DNA from: Roseomonas aerilata DSM 19363
GTDB lineage: Bacteria; Pseudomonadota; Alphaproteobacteria; Acetobacterales; Acetobacteraceae
Assembly (NCBI RefSeq): GCF_000711725.1
Contig: NZ_JONP01000007.1
Span: 186,001 to 250,000 of the forward strand
Length of the DNA: 64,000 bases
Direction: 5' to 3'
The translations under genes were made by a program, and so were the position numbers. Below, piece after piece: positions 7,283-16,470 of the stretch; within the stretch, counting starts at the first letter, position 1, and each line of letters opens with the position of its first letter. Below the pieces are notes generated by a model. That model did no database searches. It had not been told where the DNA came from and was given only the letters and a program-made list of their open reading frames with translations.

Positions 7283-10060
7283 GTGAGGTTGGCGCGTTCC
7301 ACCAGGATGAGTGTTCTTTCCCGCCGTTCCCGGCCGGTCGATCTGCTGGCACAGCCTGCCATGACGCCGCCCGACGCCGCCGATTCCTATTGCGCCCAGG
7401 AACCGATCCACATCCCCGGCGCGATCCAGCCGCACGGGGTTCTGCTGGTGGCCGACCCGTCGCGGGGCCTGCGGATCGTGGCGGCGAGCGAGAACGCGGG
7501 GCGCCTCTCGGGGGACACGGCCTCGAACACGCTTCTCGGCCTCTCCGTGGAGCGGGTTCTCGGGGCGGGCTTCGCGGAGACGCTTGCAGGCCTCGCCGCC
7601 AGTGGGGAGCTGCCGGGGGAGACGCCCTGGGAGACCGGCCTGGCCCTGCCCGGCGGCGCTTTCGAGGCGGCCTGCCACACCCAGGACGGCATGGTGCTGA
7701 TCGAGCTGGAGCCGGTGGCCCCGCGGGACGAGGAGGAGGCGCTGGCCGCCGCCCGCGCCCTGCAGCGTGCCATCGCCCGGCTGCGCGCGGCCGGCGACAA
7801 CATGGCAAATCTTGCCCGCGTGGCGGCGGAGGGCATCCGCCAGCTCACGGGCTACGAGCGCGTGCTCATCTACCGCTTCGACCAGGACTGGCACGGCCAG
7901 ACCCTCGTCGAGGACAAGGTGGCGGATTGGGAGCAGTCGCTGGACGGGCTGCACTTCCCCGCCTCCGACATTCCGGCCCAGGCGCGGGAGCTCTATCGCC
8001 GCAGCCTCATCCGCTGGGTGCCCTCGCGCGATGCCTCCCCGGTGCCGCTGCACCGCGACCCCTCCTGGGAGGCGGAGGAGGCACCGGCGCGGCCGATCGA
8101 CCTCTCCTTCTCCCGGCTGCGCAGCCTCTCGCCGGTGCACCTGCAGTATCACCGCAACATGGGCGTGGACGGCTCCATGTCCCTCTCGATCCTGCATGAG
8201 GGGCAGCTCTGGGGGTTGATGGTGTGCCACCACCGGCAGCCGCACCGGCCCTCCCCGGGCCAGCGGGCGGCGGCGGCGGCGCTGACGGACGCCTTCGCCC
8301 TGCGGGTCGGCAGCGCGGAGTGGGTGGGCGCGGAGGACGCGCGCCGCGCCGACGCCGCCCGCCTGTCCGAGCTGATCGCCCATATGGCGGAGGCCGAGGA
8401 TGTCAGCTCCGCCCTGACCGCCGGCTCGGTCACCATCGCCTCCCTCTTCGGCTGCACGGGCGCGGCCGTGGTGCGCGGGGCGGGCGTGGAGCTGCTCGGC
8501 GCCGCGCCGCCGGACGACGACGTGCGGCGCCTGGCCGCCTGGCTGCGGCGGCAGGACGCCGAGGAGATCTTCCACACCGACCACCTGGCCGCCGCCTATC
8601 CCGAATGGGCGCCGCACGCGGCGGTGGCGAGCGGGGTGCTCGCGGTTTTCCTCGGCGCCGACCGGGAGGACCTGATCCTCTGGTTCCGGGCCGAGGAGCC
8701 CTCTCTCGTCAGCTGGGGCGGCAACCCGCACAAGGCGATGGACGGCAGCGGTGATTCCATCCTCCCGCGCCAGTCCTTCGACCGCTGGGTGGAGGAGCGG
8801 CACGGCTATGCCCGGCCCTGGGCGCGGTGGGAGCTGGAGATCGCGGCGACGTTGCGCCACGCGATCACCGAGGTGGTCATCCGCAGCCTGACCCGCATCG
8901 CCGAGCTGAACGACCGGCTGCGCCAGAGCCAGAAGATGGAGGCGGTGGGCCAGCTCACGGGCGGGATCGCGCACGACTTCAACAACCTCCTCGCCGGCAT
9001 CGTCGGCAGCCTCGAGATGCTGCGCGCGCGCGTCGCGCAGGGGCGGGTGGGGGAGCTGGACCGCTATCTCGGGGCGGCGCTGGGCTCGGCCAACCGCGCG
9101 GCGGCGCTGACGCACCGGCTGCTCGCCTTCTCGCGCCGGCAAACGCTGGACCCGCGGCCGACCGACGTGAACCGGCTGGTCGCCTCCATGGAGGAGTTGA
9201 TCCGCCGCACCGTGAGCCCCGAGATCCATGTCGAGACGGTGATGGCGGGCGGGCTCTGGACCACGCTTTGCGACGCGAACCAGCTCGAGAACGCGCTGCT
9301 CAACCTCGCGATCAACGCGCGTGACGCCATGCCCGATGGCGGGCGGCTGACGATCGAGGCGGTGAACGCGCGGCTCGACGACGCCTATGCGCGGCGGCAC
9401 CACGACGTGGCGCCGGGCCAGTATGTCGCGATCTCCGTGACGGATACGGGCGCGGGGATGCCGCCCGCCATCGTGGCGCGCGCCTTCGAGCCCTTCTTCA
9501 CGACGAAGCCGCTCGGCCAGGGAACGGGGCTCGGGCTTTCCATGGTCTACGGCTTCGCCCAGCAGTCCAACGGCTATGTCCGTATCTACAGCGAGGCGGG
9601 GGAGGGCACGACGGTCCGCCTCTACCTGCCGCGCTGCACGCAGGAGGCGGCGGCCGATCCCGAGGCGCAGGAGGCCGCCCCCGCCGCGACGCCGGTGCAG
9701 GGCGGCACCGTGCTCGTGGTGGACGACGAGGCGGTGGTGCGGATGCTCGTCTGCGAGGTGCTGCGCGACCTCGGCTACGGCGTTGTGGAGGCGAAGGACG
9801 GCGCGCAGGCGATCCGCGCCCTGGACACCATGCCGCGCATCGACCTGATGGTGACCGATGTGGGCCTGCCCGGCGGGATGAACGGGCGGCAGCTGGCCGA
9901 TGCCATGCGCGAGCGCCGGCCGGGGATGAAGGTGCTCTTCATCACCGGCTATGCCGAGAATGCGGCGGTCGGGAACGGGCTGCTGGCGCCGGGGATGCAG
10001 GTGATGACGAAGCCCTTCGCCATGGATGTCCTGGCCGCCAAGATCCGGGCGATGCTGTGA
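7283..10060 (+). CDS. bphP: Bacteriophytochrome hybrid sensor histidine kinase
   Basis: 925 residues from GTG 7283; ATG 7307 or 7361 are possible later starts. Order: PAS (about 40-130) with the biliverdin-attachment Cys37 just before the [11 protein letters not shown] motif; GAF (about 160-330) with Asp229 of the DIP motif; PHY (about 350-520) with the PRQSF tongue motif at 495-499; HisKA with His564 in GIAHDFNN; HATPase (about 660-780); and a receiver domain (about 805-920) with phospho-acceptor Asp859. It senses red/far-red light through biliverdin and should pass phosphate internally to the fused receiver. The stop overlaps bphO by 4 bp, so the two are translationally coupled. No separate response regulator gene is next to it. 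Confidence 0.95.
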   Translation: MRLARSTRMSVLSRRSRPVDLLAQPAMTPPDAADSYCAQEPIHIPGAIQPHGVLLVADPSRGLRIVAASENAGRLSGDTASNTLLGLSVERVLGAGFAETLAGLAASGELPGETPWETGLALPGGAFEAACHTQDGMVLIELEPVAPRDEEEALAAARALQRAIARLRAAGDNMANLARVAAEGIRQLTGYERVLIYRFDQDWHGQTLVEDKVADWEQSLDGLHFPASDIPAQARELYRRSLIRWVPSRDASPVPLHRDPSWEAEEAPARPIDLSFSRLRSLSPVHLQYHRNMGVDGSMSLSILHEGQLWGLMVCHHRQPHRPSPGQRAAAAALTDAFALRVGSAEWVGAEDARRADAARLSELIAHMAEAEDVSSALTAGSVTIASLFGCTGAAVVRGAGVELLGAAPPDDDVRRLAAWLRRQDAEEIFHTDHLAAAYPEWAPHAAVASGVLAVFLGADREDLILWFRAEEPSLVSWGGNPHKAMDGSGDSILPRQSFDRWVEERHGYARPWARWELEIAATLRHAITEVVIRSLTRIAELNDRLRQSQKMEAVGQLTGGIAHDFNNLLAGIVGSLEMLRARVAQGRVGELDRYLGAALGSANRAAALTHRLLAFSRRQTLDPRPTDVNRLVASMEELIRRTVSPEIHVETVMAGGLWTTLCDANQLENALLNLAINARDAMPDGGRLTIEAVNARLDDAYARRHHDVAPGQYVAISVTDTGAGMPPAIVARAFEPFFTTKPLGQGTGLGLSMVYGFAQQSNGYVRIYSEAGEGTTVRLYLPRCTQEAAADPEAQEAAPAATPVQGGTVLVVDDEAVVRMLVCEVLRDLGYGVVEAKDGAQAIRALDTMPRIDLMVTDVGLPGGMNGRQLADAMRERRPGMKVLFITGYAENAAVGNGLLAPGMQVMTKPFAMDVLAAKIRAML

Positions 10061-10608
10061 AGGCTGGGGGGTCGTTGCGCGACCTGCTGCGCGATGGGAC
10101 GCGGGCGGAGCACGAGCGGCTGGATTCCGGGCTAGACCTGACCGCGCCGGGTATGACCGCCGGGCGCTACCGCTGCGTGCTGGAGCGCTTCCACGGCTTC
10201 TGGGCCGGCTGGGAGCCGCGCGTGGCGGCGGAGCTGGGGGACGAGGGGCTGCTGGCCCCGCGCCGCCGGCTGCACCTGCTGCGGGACGACCTGCGCGCCT
10301 TGGGCGCCGAGCCGGAGGGGCTTCCCGCCTGCCCGCCGCCGCCGATCCATGGCCGCGCGGAGGCGATGGGGTCGCTCTACGTCATGGAGGGATCGACGCT
10401 CGGCGGGCGCGTGATCCTCAAGCGGCTGGACGGGCTCGGCCTGCCGCCCGGGAGCTGCCGTTACTTCGCGGGCTATGGCGAGGGCACGGGCGCGATGTGG
10501 ACGCTCTTCCTGCAGCGGCTGGAGGCCGAGGAGGACGCGGCGGCGGTTATTCGTGGTGCCCGGGCCACCTTCGCGACGCTAGGCGACTGGATGCTGGGCG
10601 CGGCCTGA
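10057..10608 (+). CDS. bphO: Biliverdin-producing heme oxygenase (BphO type)
   Basis: 183 residues from GTG 10057, overlapping the bphP stop as GTGA. The likely proximal heme ligand is His19 in the AEHERLD segment, and the distal-helix region matches MGSLYVMEGSTLGG at about 107-120. It opens heme to biliverdin IX-alpha, the chromophore of the phytochrome encoded immediately upstream. A short all-helical heme oxygenase coupled to bphP is the usual arrangement in proteobacteria. The last codons and stop lie inside a 13-bp perfect hairpin shared with the convergent FKBP gene end. Confidence 0.92.
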   Translation: MKAGGSLRDLLRDGTRAEHERLDSGLDLTAPGMTAGRYRCVLERFHGFWAGWEPRVAAELGDEGLLAPRRRLHLLRDDLRALGAEPEGLPACPPPPIHGRAEAMGSLYVMEGSTLGGRVILKRLDGLGLPPGSCRYFAGYGEGTGAMWTLFLQRLEAEEDAAAVIRGARATFATLGDWMLGAA

Positions 10609-10623
10609 GCGGCCGCGCCCAGC
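10593..10623. terminator. 13-bp perfect hairpin over the bphO stop codon
   Basis: GCTGGGCGCGGCC (10593-10605), loop TGAGC, then GGCCGCGCCCAGC (10611-10623): a perfect GC-rich stem. The loop contains the bphO stop codon. The stem ends 11 bp before the FKBP stop on the other strand, so it could end transcription from both sides of this 25-bp convergent gap. There is no clear T-run. Confidence 0.6.
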
Positions 10624-10633
10624 GAGGGGTGGC

Positions 10634-10969
10634 TCAGCCGACGCCGAGCAGCTCCACGTCGAAGACGAGGGTGGCGTTGGGCGGGATGACGCCGCCGGCG
10701 CCGCGGGCGCCGTAGCCCATCTCCGGCGGGATGGTCAGGGTGCGCTGGCCGCCGACCTTCATGCCGGCCACGCCCTCGTCCCAGCCGCGGATCACCTGGC
10801 CGGCGCCGAGGAGGAAGGCGAAGGGGTCGCCGCGGTCGCGCGAGCTGTCGAACTTGCGGCCCTTCTTGTCGGCGGCCGACGCATCGAAGAGCCAGCCGGT
10901 GTAGTGCACCGTGACCCTCTTGCCGGCCACGGCCTCGGCGCCCGTGCCCTGCTTCCGTTCCTCGATCAT
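10634..10969 (-). CDS. FKBP-type peptidyl-prolyl cis-trans isomerase
   Basis: 111 residues from ATG 10969; an upstream in-frame ATG at 11026 adds only a low-complexity leader. This is a single compact FKBP domain. Active-pocket residues are visible as Tyr23, Phe40-Asp41, Val59-Ile60, Trp63, Tyr86 and Phe103. There is no signal peptide, so it is cytoplasmic. The family accelerates prolyl isomerisation during folding. It stands alone between bphO (convergent) and the ABC ATPase gene. Confidence 0.92.
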   Translation of the reverse strand: MIEERKQGTGAEAVAGKRVTVHYTGWLFDASAADKKGRKFDSSRDRGDPFAFLLGAGQVIRGWDEGVAGMKVGGQRTLTIPPEMGYGARGAGGVIPPNATLVFDVELLGVG

Positions 10970-11051
10970 GCGCCCTGTTCCTTGTGTGGGAGGCGCGGTT
11001 CTAGTCGGGCGTGGCGGTCCCGCCAAATGACGAGGGCGCGGGGCGCCGCGC

Positions 11052-11816
11052 TCAGCCCATCCCGAGAAGGCCGTAGATGCGCTTCACATAGGTGCCGAAG
11101 CCCTCGGTCGTCTTGATGTCGAGGCCGCGCTCGGCCGGGAGGTCGATGCTGAAGTAGTCGGCCATGCGTGCGGGGCCCGCGGTCAGCACGGCGCAGCGCG
11201 CGCCGAGGAAGACGGCCTCCTGGATGGAATGGGTGACGAAGAGGATCGTCTTCCCGCTCTCTCGCCAGATGCGCAGCATCTCAAGGTTCATGCGCTCGCG
11301 TGTCAGGGCGTCGAGCGCGCCGAAGGGCTCGTCCATCAGGATCAGCTTCGGGTCGTGCACCAGGGCGCGCGCGATGGCCGCCCGCTGCTGCATGCCGCCC
11401 GAGAGCTGGTAGGGGTAATTCCCCTCGAAGCCGCGCAGCCCGACCATGTCGAGGAGGTGCTGCGCGCGCTCCCGCGCCTCGCGCCTGGGAAGGCCAAGGA
11501 TTTCGGCGGGGAGGGTCACGTTCTCGAGGATGGTGCGCCACTTCAGCAGCAACGCCTGCTGGAAGACCATGCCCACGTCGCGGCCGGGCACGAAGCCCGA
11601 GGCGGCGTTGCCGATGCGTACGGTGCCGCCATCCGCCTCGTGCAGGCCGGCGAGGATCTTCAGTACCGTCGTCTTGCCGCAGCCCGAGGGGCCGACGAGC
11701 GAGACGAGGTCGCCTTCCTCCACCGCCATGGTCACGTCGGAGACGGCGACGAAATCCTGGCCGCCGGTGCGGTAGGTCTTGCGGACGTTCTCGAGGCGGA
11801 TCAGCGGCTCGGTCAC
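11052..11816 (-). CDS. NitT/TauT-type ABC transporter ATP-binding protein
   Basis: 254 residues from GTG 11816, whose bases overlap the TGA of the DapA-like gene (GTGA). Walker A GPSGCGKT is at 42-49, the Q-loop at Gln86-Gln87, signature LSGGMQQR at 138-145, Walker B LILMDEP at 158-164, and an H-loop follows in THSIQEA. It powers the importer whose permease is at 14781-15617 and whose binding protein is at 16471-17496. Placing the ATPase last in the operon, separated from the permease by three enzyme genes, is unusual but the reading frames are coupled throughout. Confidence 0.93.
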   Translation of the reverse strand: MTEPLIRLENVRKTYRTGGQDFVAVSDVTMAVEEGDLVSLVGPSGCGKTTVLKILAGLHEADGGTVRIGNAASGFVPGRDVGMVFQQALLLKWRTILENVTLPAEILGLPRREARERAQHLLDMVGLRGFEGNYPYQLSGGMQQRAAIARALVHDPKLILMDEPFGALDALTRERMNLEMLRIWRESGKTILFVTHSIQEAVFLGARCAVLTAGPARMADYFSIDLPAERGLDIKTTEGFGTYVKRIYGLLGMG

Positions 11817-12874
11817 GACAGCCAGCGCTCCAGGTTCCTCGCGACGAAGGCGTCGTCGGAGAATTCGGGATAGAGGCGGCAGACGCGGTCGATCGCCTCC
11901 GCCTGGCCGGGGCTCAGCCCCTCCGCGGGGTTGAGGCACCAGGTGCCCTCCAGCAAGCCCTGGCGGCGGAGGATCTCGTGACAGCCGGCGATGCAGCCGT
12001 GGAAGTTGTTGGCGACATCGAAGAAGGCCGCGTTGCAGTCGGTGACGGCGGAGTCGAGCGCCAGGATCTCGGGCGGGAGGGGGCCGGCCGCGACGGCCGC
12101 CTTCAGCCGCTCCAGCAGTTGTACCGCGCCGCGCGTCCAGACCGACCAGTGGCCGAGCAGGCCGCCCCGGAAGCGGACGGTGACCGGCACGCCGTCGCGC
12201 TTCACGGTGAAGGGCGTGACGAGGTCGAGCACGATGTGGTCGTCGTTGCCGGTGTAGAGGGTCACGCGATCCTCCGCGCCGGCCTCCACCAGGCCGCGCA
12301 CCACGTCGAGGGTGCGGTAGCGGTTGAAAGGGGCGACCTTCACGGCGACGACGTTGTCGATCTTGCAGAAGGCGCGCCAGAACTCGGCGTCCAGCGACAC
12401 GCCGCCGACGGCGGGCTGGAGGTAGAAGCCGATGAGTGGGATTTCCTCTGCCACGCGGCGGCAGTGGTCGAGCACCGCCTCGGGGGCTGCGCCCTTCATC
12501 GCGGCGAGGCTCAGCAGGCCCGCGTGGTAGCCGGTGCCGACGGCGGTGCGCGCCTCCTCCACCGCCTGGGCGGTGGGGCCGGCGAGGCCCGCCACCATGA
12601 CGAGCGGTCGGTCCGTCCAGGCGCGGGCGCTTTCCATCGCCGCTTCCAGCACGGGGCGGTAGAGGCCGGCTTCGCGGATCTCGAACTGCGTGGTGTGCAC
12701 GCCGACCGCGAGGCCGCCCGCGCCCGCGTCGAGGTAGTAGCGCGTCAGCGCCCGCTGGCGGCGCGCGTCGAAGCGGCGCCCTGCGTCCAATGCCAGCGGA
12801 TGGGCGGGAATGGCGACGCCCTGGCGAAGCAGCCGCAGCGTCTCGGGGGGCAGGTCGGCGCGGTGCAGGGGCAT
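11813..12874 (-). CDS. Dihydrodipicolinate synthase (DapA/NAL) family lyase
   Basis: 353 residues from ATG 12874. This is a TIM-barrel class I aldolase: the Schiff-base Lys179 lies in AVKVAPF and Tyr151 in GFYLQPAVGG, the counterparts of the catalytic Lys and Tyr of DapA and N-acetylneuraminate lyase. At 353 residues it is longer than the usual ~295; the extra length is a C-terminal region with several cysteines (FHGCIAGCHE). It lies in an ABC importer operon, so a catabolic aldolase acting on the imported compound is more likely than lysine biosynthesis. The substrate is unknown. Confidence 0.85.
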   Translation of the reverse strand: MPLHRADLPPETLRLLRQGVAIPAHPLALDAGRRFDARRQRALTRYYLDAGAGGLAVGVHTTQFEIREAGLYRPVLEAAMESARAWTDRPLVMVAGLAGPTAQAVEEARTAVGTGYHAGLLSLAAMKGAAPEAVLDHCRRVAEEIPLIGFYLQPAVGGVSLDAEFWRAFCKIDNVVAVKVAPFNRYRTLDVVRGLVEAGAEDRVTLYTGNDDHIVLDLVTPFTVKRDGVPVTVRFRGGLLGHWSVWTRGAVQLLERLKAAVAAGPLPPEILALDSAVTDCNAAFFDVANNFHGCIAGCHEILRRQGLLEGTWCLNPAEGLSPGQAEAIDRVCRLYPEFSDDAFVARNLERWLS

Positions 12875-12887
12875 CGGGTTCCTCGTC

Positions 12888-13715
12888 TCAGCCCAGTTCC
12901 GGCCCGGCCACGACGAAGAGGCGGGCGGGATCGCCGAAGGGCTCGGCCCGGTCCAGGGCCATACGGTTGTAGGGACGCTCGGGCGTGAAGCCACGCGCGC
13001 GCAGATGGGCGGCGAGGCCGGTCCAGCGGTCGGCGAGGTCAAGCAGGACGGGACCCTGCGCCGCGGCGAGGGCGGCATCGAGCAGCCGCGCGGCGTCCGC
13101 TTCGCTCTCCGCGACCAGCGGGCCAATTTGCAGGGCCGCGCGGCCGGGGCGGGCGAGGACGAAGCCGTTGCCGTTATCGAGCGTGAAGGCGTTGGCCGGG
13201 GCGCGGCGCAGCAGTTCGGCCAGGAGGAAGTGGCGATCCGCGCCGAAGGCCGCAGCGTCGAGGGCTGCGGGCAGGTCCGCGCGGAGGGCGCGGGTTCCGT
13301 GCGGGGCATCGCCGCCGCTCAACCCGCGCCAGCGCGTGAGCCCGAACTGCGTGCGGAAGCCGAGCGGGCGGTAGATGCGCTCGCCCGCGGGGGTGGCGTC
13401 CAGCACCGGGCAGAGCCCGTCGCCGCGCAGTGCCTCGATGCAGCGGTGCAGGATGCGTGTGCCGAGGCCGCGCCCGCGCATGGACGCTGCGACGAGCACC
13501 ATGCTGACCCAGCCGAAGCCGCCGGAGGGGTAGGGCAGCACCGCGCCGCTCGCGACCAGCCGCCCGCCCTCCTCGATGCCGAAGACGGTGCCGTGGCGGA
13601 AAAAGATGTTCCAGTCCTCGGCGGACTGGTTCCAGCCGGCCCCTTCGGAGAGCGCGAGGCAGCCGGCCATGTCGGCCGGCGTCAGCCCCGCGGTGGTGAG
13701 CGCCTCAGTAGGCAC
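12888..13715 (-). CDS. GNAT family N-acetyltransferase
   Basis: 275 residues from GTG 13715, overlapping the end of the epimerase-like gene by 11 bp. The acetyl-CoA binding segment is seen as [20 protein letters not shown], a good match to GNAT motif A, near residues 70-90. The C-terminal half looks like a second, degenerate GNAT-like lobe, giving a length well above the usual ~160 residues. It probably acetylates a small molecule in the pathway served by this importer operon; the substrate cannot be told from sequence. Confidence 0.8.
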   Translation of the reverse strand: MPTEALTTAGLTPADMAGCLALSEGAGWNQSAEDWNIFFRHGTVFGIEEGGRLVASGAVLPYPSGGFGWVSMVLVAASMRGRGLGTRILHRCIEALRGDGLCPVLDATPAGERIYRPLGFRTQFGLTRWRGLSGGDAPHGTRALRADLPAALDAAAFGADRHFLLAELLRRAPANAFTLDNGNGFVLARPGRAALQIGPLVAESEADAARLLDAALAAAQGPVLLDLADRWTGLAAHLRARGFTPERPYNRMALDRAEPFGDPARLFVVAGPELG

Positions 13716-14775
13716 CGTCCCGCACCTCGAAATGGGTGGGCTTGCCTAGGCTCTTGCCGCCGCGCGCGACCCAGTCAGCCACCCAGTCGATCATGCGGGC
13801 GAGCGGGACGACGGGATAGCCGAAGAGCCGTGCCGCCTCGGCCGCGTTGTTCAGCCAGGCGGTCGGCGCCTCCTCGCCGGTGATCACGGGGGCTTTCCCC
13901 AGCCGCTCGCCGAAGGCCCTCGCCAGCCAGCGCACCGGGATCGTCTCGGGCCCCGTGACGTTGAGCGGCGCGGAGGGGACGGTCGCCTGGCGCAGGCAGC
14001 GCAGCGCCTGGGCGTTGGCGTCACCCTGCCAGATGACGTTCACATGCCCCATGGTGACGTCCACCGCCTCACCGTCGCGCACCTTGCAGGCGACGTCGAA
14101 CAGCACGCCGTAGCGGAGGTCGATCGCGTAGTTGAGGCGGAACAGCCGGCCCGGCGTGTCGTGGACGGCGGAGAGGTGCTGCAGCAGCCGCTCCCGCCCG
14201 ATGCAGGAGAAGGCGTACTCGCCGGGCGGGTTGAGCGGGCTGCTCTCGGTGGAGCCGCCCTGCGTGACGGGCACGAAGGGATAGACGCACCCCGTGGAGA
14301 AGGCGACGATCCGCGAGCCGCGGAACGCCTCGCCCACGAGGGCCGGCACGAGGGTGTTCATCGCCCAGGTCAGCGACTGGTCGCCCGAGGCGCCGAACTT
14401 CCGCCCGGCCATCAGGATGACGTTGCGGGCGCGGGGCAGGCCTTCCAGCGCGGCGCGGTCCAGCAGGTCGCAGGCGATGGTCTCGACGCCGTGCCGCTCC
14501 AGCCCCTCGCGCAGCCCCGCCTCGCTGAAGCGCGCGACGCCGATGATGCGCTTGCCGGGCGCCGCGTTGCGCGCCAGCCGCGCGAGGGTGGGGCCCATCT
14601 TGCCGCCGACGCCGAGCACCATGATGTCGCCGTCGAGCGCCGCGAGGTCCGCCGCCAGCGCACGGCTCGGGCGGGAGAGGAAGGCGTCCAGCGCCTCGGC
14701 GTCCTCGAAGCGGTCGGGGAGGTCGGCGGGGTCCAGCCAGTCGGCGGCCGCCGCGTCCTTGGGGGCTGCGGACAT
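13705..14775 (-). CDS. NAD-dependent epimerase/dehydratase-like protein with altered catalytic motif
   Basis: 356 residues from ATG 14775. Extended-SDR Rossmann fold: VLGVGGKMG at 53-61 is the nucleotide-binding glycine motif and FSTGCVYP at 159-166 the serine-region strand. The expected YxxxK reads YAFSC at 187-191, so the catalytic Lys appears replaced by Cys191, while the downstream GRE still aligns. Members of this divergent branch occur with NMT1-type importers. It may bind NAD(P) but use different chemistry. It lies between the permease and GNAT genes in one tightly packed operon. Confidence 0.8.
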   Translation of the reverse strand: MSAAPKDAAAADWLDPADLPDRFEDAEALDAFLSRPSRALAADLAALDGDIMVLGVGGKMGPTLARLARNAAPGKRIIGVARFSEAGLREGLERHGVETIACDLLDRAALEGLPRARNVILMAGRKFGASGDQSLTWAMNTLVPALVGEAFRGSRIVAFSTGCVYPFVPVTQGGSTESSPLNPPGEYAFSCIGRERLLQHLSAVHDTPGRLFRLNYAIDLRYGVLFDVACKVRDGEAVDVTMGHVNVIWQGDANAQALRCLRQATVPSAPLNVTGPETIPVRWLARAFGERLGKAPVITGEEAPTAWLNNAAEAARLFGYPVVPLARMIDWVADWVARGGKSLGKPTHFEVRDGAY

Positions 14776-14780
14776 GGCGT

Positions 14781-15617
14781 CTATCCCTTTCTCGCGTCCC
14801 GCGGGACGAAGCGGTGCTCCAGCCCGAGCACGACGAGATAGAGCGCGAGGCCGAGCAGGGTGAGGAGGATGACGGCCATGAACATGGCCGCCGTGTCGAG
14901 CGAGGTCTGCACCTGGATCATGAGGTAGGCGAGGCCGCGCTCGGAGGCGACGAATTCGCCTACCACCGCGCCGGCGACGGCGAGGATGGCGGCGACCTTC
15001 ATGCCCGAGAAGATGTAGGGCAGCGAACCCGGCAACTGGATGTAGCGGAAGACCTGCCAGCGCGATCCCTTCAGCGAGTGGACGAGGTCGAGCAGGTCCG
15101 GCTCCACCTCCTGCAGGCCGCGCACGGTGGTCAGCAGGATCGGGAAGAAGCAGAGGCTGAAGGTGATGAGCATGTTGGTGGCGATGCCGTAGCTCATCCA
15201 CACGATCATGATGGGGCCGAGCGCCACCTTCGGGATCATGTTGAGCGTGACGAGCAGCGGAAAGACGAGCAGCGCCAGCGCGCGCGACCAGCTGAAGACG
15301 AGGGCGAGCGCGACGCCCAGGACCACCGCCAGCACGTAGCCGCCGCCGATCTCCGCCGCGGTGACGAGCGTGTTGGAGACCCAGGCGTTGGTCGGCACCG
15401 CCAGCGTGGCGAGGACGGCGCTCGGGGCCGGGAGGATGAAGGCCGGCAGCTTCGTGGCGCGGACGAGGACTTCCCAGAGCAGGACGGCCGCGACGTGGAC
15501 GAGGGCGATGACCGCCCAGCGGCGCCGCGTGGCGCGGGTGGCCTCGGCGGCGCGCGGATCGGCCCCCGGCTGGGTGCCTGGGATGGCGGAGATGTCGGTG
15601 CTCGCCTCCGCGACCAT
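14781..15617 (-). CDS. NitT/TauT-type ABC transporter permease
   Basis: 278 residues from ATG 15617. Six or so membrane segments, and a BPD_transp_1 loop in the form [19 protein letters not shown] near 160-180, which contacts the ATPase. This is the first gene of the minus-strand operon permease, epimerase-like, GNAT, DapA-like, ATPase. A palindrome matching a TetR operator lies 61-78 bp upstream of its start. The cognate substrate-binding protein is encoded divergently on the other side of tetR. Confidence 0.92.
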   Translation of the reverse strand: MVAEASTDISAIPGTQPGADPRAAEATRATRRRWAVIALVHVAAVLLWEVLVRATKLPAFILPAPSAVLATLAVPTNAWVSNTLVTAAEIGGGYVLAVVLGVALALVFSWSRALALLVFPLLVTLNMIPKVALGPIMIVWMSYGIATNMLITFSLCFFPILLTTVRGLQEVEPDLLDLVHSLKGSRWQVFRYIQLPGSLPYIFSGMKVAAILAVAGAVVGEFVASERGLAYLMIQVQTSLDTAAMFMAVILLTLLGLALYLVVLGLEHRFVPRDARKG

Positions 15618-15677
15618 TCAGGACCCTTCCGTGGGACGATCTTGCCCCGCGGACGCTAGAGGAGCGGCCTCGCGCGT

Positions 15678-15695
15678 GTCAACCAACCGGTTGAC
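15678..15695. promoter_or_regulatory. Probable TetR operator 1
   Basis: GTCAACC-AACC-GGTTGAC is a perfect 7-bp inverted repeat with a 4-base spacer. It lies between the tetR stop and the permease start. Its core CAACC-N4-GGTTG is identical in layout to the palindrome at 16371-16384 upstream of tetR. Two copies flanking the tetR gene strongly suggest recognition by that regulator. Confidence 0.7.
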
Positions 15696-15701
15696 AAAGG
15701 A

Positions 15702-16352
15702 TCACGGCCGCAGGGCCGAGAGGGTGAAGTCGATCACATGCCGCCGCCGCCGGCCGATCGCCGCCTTCGTGCCCAGGCGCGCGCCGAAGATCGCGGAGAG
15801 CGTGCGGTTGTTCGAGAAGTAGAAGTAGGAGAGGCCGGCAATCGAGATATAGACATCGACCGGGTCGAGGTCGCCGCGGAACACGCCCTCGGCCGCGCCG
15901 CGCGTCAGCGTCTCCCCCAGCAGGCCGATGAGGGGCGAGTGCATACGGCGCAGCCCCGGCGAGGCCCGCACGTGGCGCGCCGCGTGCTGGTTCTCGTCGT
16001 TCAGCAGCGCCACGAATTCCGGATGGGCCGCAAGGTAGTCGAAGGAGAATCCCACCAGCCGCTCCATCGCCTGGAGCGGCGCGAGGTCGGCCAGTTGCAG
16101 CGCCCGCTCCTGCGCGCGGATCTCGGCGTAGACCGCCTCCAGCGCGGCGGCGTAAAGGTCCTCCTTCGTGCCGAAGTGGTGGTAGACGAGCTGCTTGTTC
16201 ACGCCCGCGCGCGCCGCGATCTCGTCCACCCGCGCGCCGGCGAGGCCCTTCTCCGCGAACTCGCCGATGGCGGCGGCGAGCAGCGCGCGCCGGGTGCTTT
16301 CCGGATCGCGCCGCCCGCGCGGGCGTTCGGCGGGGGCGGGCGGGCGGGGCAT
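15702..16352 (-). CDS. TetR/AcrR family transcriptional regulator
   Basis: 216 residues from ATG 16352, preceded by GGAGG; the frame stays open to 16595 but nothing conserved lies upstream. The N-terminal helix-turn-helix is at about 41-60, with VDEIAARAGVNKQLVYHHF spanning the recognition helix. The C-terminal ligand domain has the pattern of the Rut/DUF-type TetR subgroup (long helices, HPEF near 119-122). It sits between the importer operon and the divergent binding-protein gene and is flanked by two CAACC-N4-GGTTG palindromes. Autorepression plus control of the importer is the simplest model. Confidence 0.9.
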   Translation of the reverse strand: MPRPPAPAERPRGRRDPESTRRALLAAAIGEFAEKGLAGARVDEIAARAGVNKQLVYHHFGTKEDLYAAALEAVYAEIRAQERALQLADLAPLQAMERLVGFSFDYLAAHPEFVALLNDENQHAARHVRASPGLRRMHSPLIGLLGETLTRGAAEGVFRGDLDPVDVYISIAGLSYFYFSNNRTLSAIFGARLGTKAAIGRRRRHVIDFTLSALRP

Positions 16353-16370
16353 GGCGAGGGGCCTCCATAC

Positions 16371-16384
16371 CAACCATCTGGTTG
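16371..16384. promoter_or_regulatory. Probable TetR operator 2
   Basis: CAACC-ATCT-GGTTG, a perfect 5-bp inverted repeat with a 4-base spacer, the same core as operator 1. It lies 19 bp upstream of the tetR start and 87 bp upstream of the divergent binding-protein gene, so one bound regulator could block both promoters. Confidence 0.7.
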
Positions 16385-16470
16385 ATTGTTGTTGCGGCAC
16401 GTGATGGGCGCCGATAGGCTTTTCGCGACGCCGCCCGGCCGTGGTCCGGGCCGCCCCTCGATAAGCGGAG

